Source of the DNA: Taxillus chinensis
Lineage: Eukaryota > Streptophyta > Magnoliopsida > Santalales > Loranthaceae
Length of the DNA: 64,000 nt
Assembly: GCA_023512835.1 (NCBI GenBank)
Contig: CM042086.1
Location: forward strand, 10,045,559 to 10,109,558
Direction of reading: 5' to 3'
A program made the position numbers and the translations under genes. Shown one piece after another: positions 53,207 through 64,000 of the stretch. Under the pieces are notes generated by a model that saw only the letters and a list, made by a program, of their open reading frames with translations, was not told where the DNA came from and ran no database searches. Each line of letters starts with the position of its first letter. Position 1 is the first letter of the stretch.

Positions 53207-53690
53207 AGCCTGAAGCCCCTTGTCAATTTTACACAACTATTTCTTTATTGATGAACCGCCATTTTACACTTCATTCATAGCCTTGGCTCCACCACAATGT
53301 TTGCTTGTTGATGATGCTCGGCATGTGCAAGTTACACTGGTGGCTAGACCCCGGTACTAATACATGATGCAGAAGTGCCCATTTTAGAATTCGGAGCAAT
53401 ATCTTTCTTAATCGATTCTCACCAAGCGTGTCTTCAAAACATGCCTCATTTTAATTATGACTTATGAGTCTTCGAGTGTTTGTTCACTCTGAACACTTGT
53501 GTTAGATCTCACCGTGTACTCAGCCACCAGATTTGCAAAAGATGATGACTTGTTTTGTAGCAATCTGATAGGAGAATCATATTCCTCAATGAGCCCTGCA
53601 AATTCAATTAACCAACTCAAAGAAGGGAAATCGTATAAAAATTAAAACATATTAACGGGAAGTGACACCAAAGGCTAAATAGCATTATTG
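53207..53690 (-). repeat. Duplicate of the ABCC terminal exon and 3' UTR, downstream copy
   Basis: It matches 56088-56571 nearly base for base over about 484 bp. It includes a complete copy of the last coding exon (53595-53462) with its AG acceptor, 44 codons and TAA stop. The three coding differences I see (AAT TTG/CTG context, ACA/ACG, CTT/CTC) are all synonymous. It lies 2.9 kb beyond the copy used in the gene model, in the same orientation, so it could serve as an alternative last exon. Confidence 0.95.
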
Positions 53691-53840
53691 ACCCACGAGA
53701 TGCCGAAAAGATGCAGAACCAGATCGCACAAACTCCTGGCATAAGGCAATGAAGGAAGAGATGATCGACATGCTCACAATGAAAAGACCCAGACCCAGAA
53801 CCTTTTTCAGAATGTTGATCAAGCAAAGGCTTTCTGACCT
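53690..53840 (-). mobile_element. LINE zf-RVT fragment
   Basis: The minus-strand frame contains HCEHVDHLFLHCLMPGVCAI, which resembles the zinc-binding Cys-x-x-His...HLFLHC motif near the C-terminus of plant LINE polyproteins. It borders the duplicated exon segment directly. Confidence 0.5.
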
Positions 53841-56085
53841 CACAATGAAATGATCACAATAGTGACTGCATTGATTAAGGTATCAATTGTATCCCTATCT
53901 AGCTAGGGGATTTTGATGGGCTATAATGCATTGTTTTTACTTTCTCTTCTTGTTTTGAGCCTTTTATTAAAGCCTATCGACCATGCAGGGATTTATGTTT
54001 GTGACAATCTACACCAACTATGCTTTGTGGTTTTGGTTTTTGTTTGGCTGATATGAAATTGTTGGAATTGGTTGGAAACTCAATAGATTAATAGGCGTTT
54101 TTTGTTTAACACTTGATATTCTTTAGCCTCATTTAAAGAAAATTTCTTGTTTTGTTGATTTTTGCTGCATACACTTCACGTGAAGTGCATGAGAAAAACA
54201 TGTCTTTGCAAGCGTGTTTGCATCTTATCCTTTGTCATATGCTATATTTAGTAAAAATTTTAATGGGTGAGCAAGTGTTTTAGTAATGTCTGATTATCAA
54301 CAGAAAAATTGGCTCACCAATCAGATTGGAGACAAACCACCAAAATGCAAAAAACAAACGACAAATAAGAACGTCTGTTGGAAATCTTCTCCTACTCCAA
54401 TAAGCTCTGAAAAGCCACTCTAGTAGTAGATTCTTTTTGGCAATGCAAGATTATTTTTATATTTGGCAATGCAAGATTTTTTTTTTTTGGTAATGTAAGA
54501 TTATTTTTATTGTTTTGGAATTGTAAGATTATTTTTTATTTTTGGCCATGTAAGATTATTTTTATGTTTGGCAATGTAAAATTATTTTTTAAAATATGAT
54601 TATTTTTAAAAACTGTAAGTTAAGATGAATTTATATCACTCATAAATATTTTTAAATTTATCGAATTTGCTATTTTTAAGAATAATTTTATTTTAAAAAA
54701 TAATATTATCATCCAAATAGAGTTCTAGGCATGCTAGATAACCAAAGGACCAATAATCAATGATACAAGGCAATTTCCCTAAAATGCTCATAAAAGAAAG
54801 GATTATTATTTCTCTTACCAGAACCCAACTTTAAAACTAAAAGCTGTTAAGACTAGATCCATTTAGAACTTTTTGAACCAGAATTAACCTCAGCATCCAA
54901 ATCTTAAATAGGCAGGAGAACAACACATCCAATAAAAATACATTAAAACCATAGCCCTAAAGTAGTCAGCAATGGAAGGATTTTTGATTCTCTTGCGCAA
55001 GGTTGGAGTATAACCCACAAATAAACCAGGAAATATTCTCCCCAAGCAGAGAATAAATAAAGAAAAGAAGCACAAAAAATTACTCAAGGTTGTTCTTTTA
55101 TTCAGTTTAAAAGCTTGCAACAAAAAATCCTGAAGTGTTAACTACATGGGCTCTACACCATTAATCTTGTAAGAGAAGAGTCCCACCAAAGCAAAAAATA
55201 ATGTAGAGCAATAGAGCAAATGTTAGTAAATAAGGCAGTCTCTAAAGGCCCTTAATTAGAGTAAGATTAAACTCCTGACCAGTGAAGAAAATCTGCAGCA
55301 GTAATATGATGTTTTTTAACACACCAGGTCTTGCTAGGCTCTTGCAAATTAAATTCCTGCAAATAGAAAACCACCAACCACAGAGTAAAAAGTCCACAAG
55401 AAGAATTGGTCTTGTCAACCTGAATAAGGGTGAATTGATCTTGTCAACCTGAATAAGGGTTAATTAGCTTGAAAGGTTTGTATCGTATATATTGGTTCAA
55501 ATCTAGAAACAATAATGCATGACACAATATAGCATTTAATAAATAATTAAGTTATAATATAATTCCGGTCCATACTTAGAATTTGACACATATATATAAT
55601 AAAAATATATGCATTTGCAAAAAAATTATATTACATGATAAATATTATTTCCATGTAAATATGTTTTTGTTAGAATGACTCACTTTTTTTTATTATTAAG
55701 TTACTTCTAAATATAATTATTGATATTTTAAAATTACATTTACTCAATTTTAATTTCACAAAATCTTTGTGTAAGTACTCATGTTTGTAAATTTCAATAA
55801 AACCTATTCTTGGAGAATGGATATCGAGATGATGACGTGCACGAGTCGAATGAATTTTTTTAATTATATTTGAATTCAAGTTGAACTTCAAGACCCTGTA
55901 AGGCAATTTTATAAATTTGTATTGTAAATTTTAATTAAATATTTAAGGAGGTATAAATAGGAGCAAATCCTACTCTCCCTTATTTGTTCCAGCCATGAGA
56001 GAGAGAGGAGTATGCCTGTAAATGAGGTAAGCTTTAACCAACTCAGCTCATTTAAGAAAACAAATTAGGGAGCCTAGCTCAAGTC
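53841..56085. other. Spacer between the two ABCC terminal-exon copies
   Basis: No gene. It contains a second copy (54338-54430) of part of the retroelement at 52915-52997 and a minisatellite (54433-54591). A short direct repeat (GGTGAATTGATCTTGTCAAC context) lies near 55420-55460. The remainder is AT-rich. Confidence 0.5.
54433..54591. repeat. Minisatellite, six units of 25-29 bp
   Basis: Units follow TTTGGCAATGTAAGATTATT and then TTTAT. Six diverged copies are visible, with GGCAATG, GGTAATG, GGAATTG and GGCCATG variants, each followed by an AAGATTATTTTTAT-type end. Confidence 0.9.
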
Positions 56086-56087
56086 AA

Positions 56088-56571
56088 GCTTGAAGCCCCT
56101 TGTCAATTTTACACAACTATTTCTTTATTGATGAACTGCCATTTTACATTTCATTCATAGCCATGGTCCACCACAATGCTTGCTTGCTGATGATGCTCTG
56201 CATGTGCAAGTTACACTGGTGGCTAGACCCCAGTACTAATACATGATGCAGAAGTGCCCATTTTAGAATTCGGAGCAATATCTTTCTTAATCGATTCTCA
56301 CCAAGCGTGTCTTCAAAACATGCCTCATTTAATTATGACTTATGAGTCTTCAAGTGTTTGTTCACTCTGAACACTTGTGTTAGATCTCACTGTGTACTCA
56401 GCCACCAAATTTGCAAAAGATGATGACTTGTTTTGTAGCAATCTGATAGGAGAATCATATTCCTCAATGAGCCCTGCAAATTCAATTAACCAACTCAAAG
56501 AAGGGAAATGGTATAAAGATTAAGCATATTAACGGGAAGTGACACCAAAGGCTAAGTAGCATTATCGATAG
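56088..56571 (-). repeat. ABCC terminal exon and 3' UTR, upstream copy
   Basis: This is the copy nearest the rest of the gene. It contains exon 10 (56473-56340) and about 250 bases of 3' UTR. Its direct duplicate is at 53207-53690. The copies share the left border (GTCAAGCyTGAAGCCCC) and diverge at the right after TAGCATTAT. Confidence 0.95.
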
Positions 56572-59500
56572 GAAAATTTTACTTGTAAGTGTAAAATCTT
56601 TCTGCTGTTAGATTGACATTTTAAAAAAATAGTATCAATCCAACAAAAAGAATACCCTATGCAGTTTACCAACATAATTTTCTAACCATGTAATAGATCA
56701 TTTATTGATATTACTAACCATGATCCAGAAGCAAAATCATGTCACTATCGAGAACAGATGTAATTCGATGAGCAATTGTTATCACCGTAGAATCAACAAA
56801 ATGTTGTCTCAGGGTTTGTTGTATCAGATTATCACTGGCGGTATCGACAGATGCAGTAGCTTCATCAAGTACCAATACCTTGCTTTTCTTAAGAAGCACA
56901 CGGCCAAGACAGACAAGTTGCCTTTGACCCATGCTCCAGTTTTCTCCGTTCTCGGTGACTGTAAATTCAAAATACATAAAGCTAAATTTAGTTTTAAGTA
57001 TAAAAACACTGCGTTGAAATTGTCCTCTTCCTATGTTTATTATTTAGTTACATGCGTGGACCCATGCAAATGTGTTACGCCCTCTACCACAACAAATTAA
57101 ATGAAAGAAGTGAGAGAGAAGCGCTACTAAAATTCCAGAAAACAGAAATTAGTCTATAAAAATAATAAAACTGTGAAGTTCTCCGAAAATTCAAATTTAA
57201 CGGATGATTTAATTAAAATGTGGACTACTTTGACAACTATCTACAACTTATGGGAAGCAAAATGATGTAGCCAAAAAAATAAAATAAAAATTATGCCTCC
57301 TACACGGAAGATAGTAGCATAAGCAAACCTGGTGACTCTAGCTTGCCTTCCCTGTTCCTTACTTCATCTCCAAGCTGGCATTTGTCTAAAGCCTAAATAA
57401 AACAACATTAAGTTTTAGCCTAAATTTTATAGATGTTCGATGAATGTAGAAAGAGAAACAAAAAACCCCATCAAACTCACCTCCCAAATTTGTTCATCTG
57501 TGTGCTCTTCAAGTGGGTCGAGATTGCTTCGAACAGTCCCCTCAAACATGGTTGGGTCTTGAGGGATAATACTTAGTCTCAACCGAAGATCATGCAGTCC
57601 AATTGAGCATATGTCAGTACCATCTATCATGATCTGACCAGCAGCTGGCTCAACAATACGAAAAAAAGTTTGTATGAGAGTTGATTTACCACTGCCTGTT
57701 CTACCTACAATGCCAGTTTTCATCCCTCCTGGGAAAGTACAAGTCAGTCCACGTAGCACAAGTGGCATGTGTGGTGCATACCGAACCTACAAGCACCATA
57801 ATTTATGACCATAAATTACCAAAGTAAAAGTTGAGGATTTTTATGGCAATAAAAAGTCCCCACCCCCAACCCAAACAAAAGAAGAGGTGCAGGAACTCAC
57901 CTGCAGATCACGAATTGTGACTTCACCATAAGAAGGCCAAGAGCAGTCTGGCCTGTTTTCTTCCATAACTAGGGGAGGCTCACTTGGAATATTAGTGTAC
58001 TGCAGTATTCTCTCAACAGATACAATATTGTTCTCCAAGTTACAAAGTATCCGTATCAACCACATTTGTATCATGTTCAGATTAAGTCCATAAGTCACTG
58101 CTAAGCCCGCTAGGCCTTAAATAAGGAAAGCAAAACAAGTAGACTTAATCGTTATCTGCTTACAAATTTTTATGGCAACACAAAAATTAAGAACACTAGT
58201 GCATTTACCAGGATCAATTGCTCCCTCTGGCACAGTGATCAAGAATACTAAAGAACACAAAAAAGTTATAGAGGACAACACATCCAAGCGGAAGCATAGC
58301 CACTCCATTGCCCCAGCAATGTGAAATTTGGGACGGGAATAAGCATCTTGTAGGCTCATATTTGTAACCTGAAATCTTGATTCTTGATCAAAGCTTCTGA
58401 TAGTTGATGATCCTGAGATTGTTTCAGCAAAATGTTGTATCAGTGGAGCTTTGCAGACACCAACCAACCTTGACAGTTCTCGTGCTGAAGGTATGTAATA
58501 TTGCTGCACAATAAGACGACAAACATGCAGCTCAAAATAATTCACATAGAAAGTTGCCTGAAACTCAAAATAATTGATTTGTTTAAAACAGTATAATATG
58601 ACATTTTAGTTTACGTGGATAAAAAACATTTGGTTTACACCCGTGAGGTTTGAAAGACATTTCTGAGGCAAGATATATCAAAAGGAAAATAAACAGTCAG
58701 TATTTGTTCATGATGCGATTTGCCTCTTATTATCTAAAAAATTCTAATAAAGTCATAAAGAGTTACCTGGTACCAGAGGCTTGTGGCAATGATAGGAATA
58801 AAAATGATGAAGACCTGCCATGCAACCTGTGACATTACTGCAATAATGCCAATAAGCTGTATAATTGAGGCGGCTAGTTGCCCAAATTGAAATGGAATGT
58901 TCATATCCACTGCACTTTGGTCTGTAGATGCCTATAAGAGGAAACTAGCTCCATTGTAAATAAAACAACATTTTGAAATATATACATCAATCTAATGAAT
59001 TAATGTATTCACTTACTCTATTTAGAATTCTCCCACTTGGAGTCGAATCAAAGAAATTCATTGGTGCTCGGAAAATGCAAAAATGCATCTTATTGAATAG
59101 TAGGGTGGCAGTCTTGTAACCAGCTGTTGCAAGAAGCATAGCTCTGGAAAATATGCATAAAGAACTTCCAACGGCCAGCACAACATATACAGTTATGAGA
59201 GTAGTGCCCTTAACTGCAGGTACCACATTGTCTGACGTGGGTGCTGCCCAGGCCATCCAATAATTGCTTCCAATCTGAAGGACTTGAAACAGAATCTGAG
59301 CCAATACTATAAAGGGAACAAGAGTTCCCCCATATGCCATTGTAATGTATTTCCAGTAGACTGAGAATCCAACTTTACCCTTCTCTCTCTCTTCCTCTTG
59401 AACAAGCTGTCTTTTTGTGCCCTCTGCTTCTCCATCCTGACCATCTTGGGTCTCTTCTCTCTGCACCTTCTTACTACTTCTCCCAAGATCATTATCTTCT

Positions 59501-62376
59501 GTGGTGATGCTTAAATTTCCATGGTCTGGACCTGCTTCTATTGAATTTAATGTTGACAAAGCATCATTATGTGCGCCCACAAGTTCCATAAAGTCTGATC
59601 CAGAGATGGAAATGTCGTTGTACTTTCCACTTTGTGTAATCCTTCCATCTTTCATGACCTGGATGAAAGAAATTTGCATGCCATCAATTGATTTTATAGA
59701 CAAAGGGCAAGGAGGTATAAGATGTACGCAGCTCACCAGGATAAGATCAGCAGCAGGTAAGAACTCTACTTGATGAGTAACATAAATTACAGTCTTTGAA
59801 CTCAGCAGCCCCAGTAAACATTTCTGCCATACAAAATACAGTATGAATTTTCCTTCTCGTAAGTACTAGATCTAGTAAAGAAACATTCTTGCATTAGATG
59901 AAAGTGCAAAACCAAATCTACTTATATAATGTGAGATGGGATTTACCTTAAATAAATGGGTTCCGGTATGAGCATCCACGGCGCTAAATGGATCATCGAA
60001 CAGATAAATATCAGCATCTTGGTATAGTGCACGTGCAATCTGTATTCTCTGCTTTTGTCCGCCACTCAAATTGATTCCCCTCTCACCAATAACTGTTTGA
60101 TCACCAAAGGAGAGAATTTTCAGGTCCTTCTTCAAGGAACATGCTTCAAGGACTCCTTCATATCTTTCTCTGTCCATTTCCTTACCAAACAAAATGTTCT
60201 CTTCTATCTTGCCACTCTGTATCCAGGGTGACTGAGACACATAAGCCTTTGTCCCACTCAGCCGAAGGATCCCAGATATCTTGGGCACTTCACCCAGGAT
60301 ACTAGAAAGCAAGCTTGACTTTCCTGAACCAACTGCACCACAAACTGCAACTCGCATGCCATGAAGTGCCTTAACATTTATATCTTTCAAACTTGGATTT
60401 GGCGAAAATAAATCCCATGAGAAATTACCATCAATGATCTCAACTGCTGTATCAGATCTATCCCTAGGAAGCTTCTCTATAATATCTACCTGCAGTTCAT
60501 CAAGACGAAGAAAAGAAGCAATTCTGTCAAGTGAAACTTTGGTCTGTGCTATCATGGAAACTGTGTCAGGGAGATTATAAATGGGCTCTTGAAGAATCCT
60601 GAATGTTGCCAGTGCAGATAAGATCTTTCCGGATTTTAGCGGGATTCCTAGCAAGATGCAAGCACCAAAAGTGACCACAGACACAAAGGTGGGGGAAACC
60701 CAAAATAGGAAAGTTGTCGAAGCTGCAGTATAGACATATTTTCTCAAATGTCCAGCTTCAGCCTTCCTGAGATCAAAAATTTTTGACAAAAATTTCATCT
60801 CCCAACCTTGAAGCTTGAGAATTCTCATGTTTCTTAGAATCTCAGATGTTGCCTTCATCCTTCCATCTTTAGATTTCATAAGTTTTTCCTGATAATTCTC
60901 CTGGATTTTCCCTAGAGGAACATTCGCCAGCATAACAAGAACAGTTGCAAAGAAAGTAGCGACACAAGCTAGCCCAAGATTCTTATACAAGATAATCAAG
61001 GCTAAAGTAACTTGAAGAATGACCATCCACGGATCGTGCAAGTACCAAGTAAAATCACCAACTCTCTCAGCATCAACAGTCATGAAATTGATGATCTCTC
61101 CACTGCTGTGGCTCTGCTTTGACTGGCATGAAAGGTTCAAACCCTTTTTGTAGATCATTGCAACCAATACTGCCCTGAACCTAATACCAATCTGTTGGGC
61201 CCTAAAAAACCGGTGCCTCTGCGCCAAGCACTCGACAAGCTTGGCAACAGAGAAGGCAGCTACCAAAGCATACCCTTCATTTTCAAAAATCCGCTGTCCA
61301 TTGAGGTACTGGACAAGGGTGTCGATAAGGTAAGGTCCAACATAAGAAGCAAAAGTGTAAGAAAGCACCAGAAATGCTGTCAATAGAATTTCTTTCCATG
61401 CCGTAAAGATCAGTGCCTTCACCAGCTGAATTGTGCTCACTCCACGACTTCCGTCCTCGTAGGACTCAACTTTGTTTCTAAACTTGGAGAATGTGCCCGC
61501 AACGCTGTCGCAGGAGGCCAGCTGGGGAACATCCTCGAGGTCTAAAGTTTTCTTGTTACCAACGGCAATTAGAGGACCCATCCAAGAGAAAGTGAGGATG
61601 CTGAATATGTTAGTATTTGAAAATGGAGTTACAGTTTCAGCGCCGCATGGGGACTTACTTGACTCATTGGAGTCATTGCTTTCATGAGAGATCCCATTCA
61701 ACAGGGGCTCTTGAAGTGGCAGGGGAACTTCGCCCTCCGTTTCCCCCAGGAGCCCCAGATAACAGAAGAACAAACCAAAAATGACAAAAACGATGTCGGA
61801 CACCAGAAAGTAAATTGGCGAGGACTTGTGCCCTCTAGCGAGCACAACGTCAATGACAAGGCAATAAGAAGACACAAAGAGGTAGAACACCCACCAAATT
61901 TTCAACAAAAATGGCAGCTTTGGGTCGCTTGAATCGGAGAATTCCATACGGAAGTAAAGAGAAACAGCAAACCAGGCAAGTGCTCCGAGTACAAAATCCA
62001 AGAGGGTTAAGAGCGTTTCGAAATCAATACCAGACTTATCGGACCCTCCACTTCTATACCAGTAGAAGTAGCTCACACAACACAAGCCAAGATTAAAAAT
62101 GGACAGCGCAAGACAGGAAAGAAGGGATTGTTTAGAGTAGAAAAACCTGGCGTTACCGAGCATTGGCTTTGATCCCTCGTCACGACCCACCTTGATTTTC
62201 TTGCACAGCCACGAAATGAATAGAACAAGCAACAACATCAGGTGTAAGGAAGCAGAAAACCCACGTGAGAAAATGGGTCTGGTAAGAAAAGCAACACCTT
62301 CCATGGTGGCCAAGGCGTTGGAGTTCATTATTGCAGCAGTGGCTGCTACTACCATGGTATTGGGAAGTTGAAGCAT
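56340..62376 (-). CDS. ABCC3: ABC transporter C family (MRP), ABCC3-like
   Basis: Ten exons (62376-59947, 59823-59737, 59658-59017, 58931-58767, 58503-58209, 58115-57901, 57786-57481, 57392-57329, 56958-56719, 56473-56340) join in phase to 1525 residues, the normal length of a full ABCC. The order is TMD0 (about 25-215), TMD1 (about 325-600), NBD1, TMD2, NBD2. NBD1 has Walker A GAVGSGKS (680-687), signature LSGGQ (770-774) and Walker B LYxx-IYLFDD around 794. NBD2 has Walker [10 protein letters not shown] (1306-1314), signature SMGQRQ (1410-1415) and Walker B VLVLDE with Glu1434. Landmarks such as KLQGWE and [12 protein letters not shown] fit the ABCC3/6/7/14 clade, which pumps glutathione conjugates and chlorophyll catabolites, usually into the vacuole. 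Exon 1 alone encodes 810 residues. Start Met1 is the first in frame, but Met8 is possible. The last exon has a duplicate downstream. Confidence 0.94.
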
Positions 62377-62719
62377 CTGTCTGAGGTTTCTTCACATACA
62401 AACAATTGAGATTTTTGTCGTGTTTCTATGGGGGTGTCCTACTCCTATCAAAAAGGAAGCAACCCGGAAGGGGATTCACATCGACCCGTGGTGCCAACGG
62501 CGTCCGAGTTGTGCTGCCCCCCTACCGCGGTGCCCAAGGGTCAATGAATGGCGGCTAGCGGTAGATATTTGAACTGGCGCAGTTACATCACCTGAAATAG
62601 AGGAAACAAACAGCCACTAACAATACAACTTGATAGAAAATTTTGGGAGAGAGACTGACGACGTCATCTTACATCTGATCTAACGGTATATATGTCGAAA
62701 CGCGTAAGAAAATACCGTT
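62377..62719. other. ABCC promoter and 5' region
   Basis: This segment separates the ABCC start from a plus-strand GC-rich open frame, so it may be a bidirectional promoter. ACGACGTCATC at about 62658 holds a TGACGTC-type bZIP core on the minus strand. No clear TATA box is visible. Confidence 0.4.
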
Positions 62720-63079
62720 TTGAATAAAACCGGCAAACGGGTTAACGCGGTCACGCTAGCCTCTTCCTTCTCCAATGCTGCCCTCGCCCCTGCGATTCCT
62801 CTGCAACCCTGCTCTCGCCCCTGCGGTCTCTCTTCAACCCCTCTTTCCTTCCTGCGCCGCCCTAGCCTCTCCTTCTCCAACTCTGCCCTCTCCCTCTCCT
62901 ACTACGCTCTCTCCGTCTACGAAGAACGGTTGCAGTTGCTAGAGGTTCGTCGGGGTAGAAGCCTGCCAGGGGACGTGAGGGCTGTCGGAGGCTCGTCGGT
63001 GGAGGAGACTCGCCGGAAGTTCGTTGGATTGGACGGACGGCTTCCTCCTCTTCTCCAATTTACCGATTTGCATTATTGA
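62720..63079 (+). CDS. Possible first exon of a gene running off the right edge
   Basis: A 119-codon open frame, GC- and CT-rich, low in complexity at the start (Leu/Ser/Pro/Ala-rich, with repeated CCTCGCCCCTGCG-type units) and more ordinary after residue 70. I do not recognise it. It stands out from the AT-rich flanks, and AG-rich sequence with a GT directly follows its end (GAGGTAGGAG at 63079), so it could be a 5' exon or leader. It could equally be captured or untranslated DNA. No domain is visible. Confidence 0.25.
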   Translation: MNKTGKRVNAVTLASSFSNAALAPAIPLQPCSRPCGLSSTPLSFLRRPSLSFSNSALSLSYYALSVYEERLQLLEVRRGRSLPGDVRAVGGSSVEETRRKFVGLDGRLPPLLQFTDLHY

Positions 63080-64000
63080 GGTAGGAGAAGCTCTACCACC
63101 CCTTTTCCTTTAGATTTTTTCAAAACATTTTAATTGTTCATGGGAAACATCTATTTTCATTTTTCGAGTTTTAAAAATGTTATCAATACCACACCTCTTC
63201 ACTTGGAATTGCAGTTGACTTGCATGGTCTCATGATTACTACTTACAGTTATTGATTGCTACTAATATTGGCTGGGCCGACATTCAACCCCAAATTTGAG
63301 TTTATCGCTGCCAAAGCCATGAAAAGAAATCAGAGTAGATTCCTTTCCCTCTACCCCGTTTTCGTGTGATCTTTCTGTAATTGTTTCTTTATGTGGTGAA
63401 ATGTTTCTGCTTTTACTACTGTGATAATGAATTAATTCATCTTTCTTTGTTGTGATTTTACCTGTCCCCAAAAGAGAAAAAAGGAAAATGCATTGCCAGG
63501 AATGCTTATATTGTTTGTAACCCTCCCCTTTTACAGAATGTTTATAATAAGAGGAGTAGATGTAATTCATTTAAATAATAGAAAAAGGGAAAAAAAATTT
63601 AATCTTTTATATTTTTTCGTTTTTCCTATTGCAATATTTAATAGATGAATTTAATATGAATGTCATGTTTATATTGTTTTTCCTATTGCAATATTCAATC
63701 ACAGCTACCACTCATATGTGGGCATTGATAATTTGTCCATTTTATTTTTCTACCTGCTACCACTTATACATTGTTCTAATATATTATATATTGTATTCAT
63801 TTGTAGATTATTCAATTGATGGACTTGCAGAAGATGACTAGGGAGGCTGAATTGGTAACAAATGTTTCATTAGAGCCTTTATCAAGTGATGGGTTGTTTG
63901 AGAAGAAATAAAAGGAGAGCATGGCAAATCCAAATACAGAAAAAGATAGTTATGCATTGTAGCCGAGAGAAGCCAAATAATGGTGGGCAGATCCAAATGC
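63080..64000. other. Right-edge sequence without a clear gene
   Basis: AT-rich with short open frames. Near 63800-63850 a frame reads MDLQKMTREAELVTNVSLEP and continues to about 63910 before a stop; it may be a small exon of a gene or transposon extending past the window, but I recognise no family. Confidence 0.3.

Noticed and set aside
61195..62096. Plus-strand frames opposite ABCC exon 1
   Set aside because: They are shadows of the 810-codon ABCC exon.

Overview
This is plant nuclear DNA. Spliced genes with GT-AG introns, very AT-rich intergenic sequence, LINE, copia and MITE debris, and plant-only gene families all point to a flowering plant, most likely a woody eudicot (an inference; I cannot name the genus). 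I reconstruct six protein-coding genes by joining exons whose phases close exactly. They are a CML13/14-type calmodulin-like protein (15196-15639, -), a group B MAP kinase close to MPK13 (17758-20735, +), a DBP4/DDX10-type DEAD-box helicase close to RH32 (26893-31729, +), a small plant-specific protein (34482-34856, +), a plastid CNNM/CorC-type transporter with DUF21 and CBS domains (34970-52107, -) and an ABCC3-like full-size MRP transporter (56340-62376, -).

Layout: 1-9750 holds no gene I can support, only AT-rich sequence, a perfect bZIP-type palindrome near the left edge and a likely LTR-retroelement relic. A 500-base N gap follows (9751-10250). From 10.3 to 24.6 kb lies a cluster of short non-autonomous DNA transposons with GAGCA...-type termini and 3-bp TTA/TAA duplications, the pattern of PIF/Harbinger elements. 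Two of them carry pieces of host genes: an ABCB (P-glycoprotein) fragment with its intron (16122-16952), and an ELC/VPS23 (ESCRT-I) fragment (22433-23445). The second sits inside another MITE, which itself sits inside a duplicate of the MPK13 5' flank. The CML13 and MPK13 genes are transcribed divergently around the ABCB-carrying element.

From 26.9 to 34.9 kb are the helicase, with a telo-box upstream as in many ribosome-biogenesis genes, and the small conserved gene. The latter converges tail to tail, about 110 bp away, on the 17-kb CNNM gene. Large introns of the CNNM gene have filled with a copia relic, two LINE copies (one with a clear target-site duplication), LINE tails, a hAT-type BED-finger fragment and AGGCG-type repeats; the coding exons stay intact.

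The ABCC gene ends with a terminal exon that exists twice. The copy used in the model is at 56340-56473. A second copy 2.9 kb further downstream (53462-53595) encodes exactly the same residues with only synonymous changes and keeps its splice acceptor and stop. This duplicated terminal exon and the gene-capturing small transposons are the observations I rate highest. The genes share no obvious pathway; this looks like an ordinary syntenic block plus mobile DNA.
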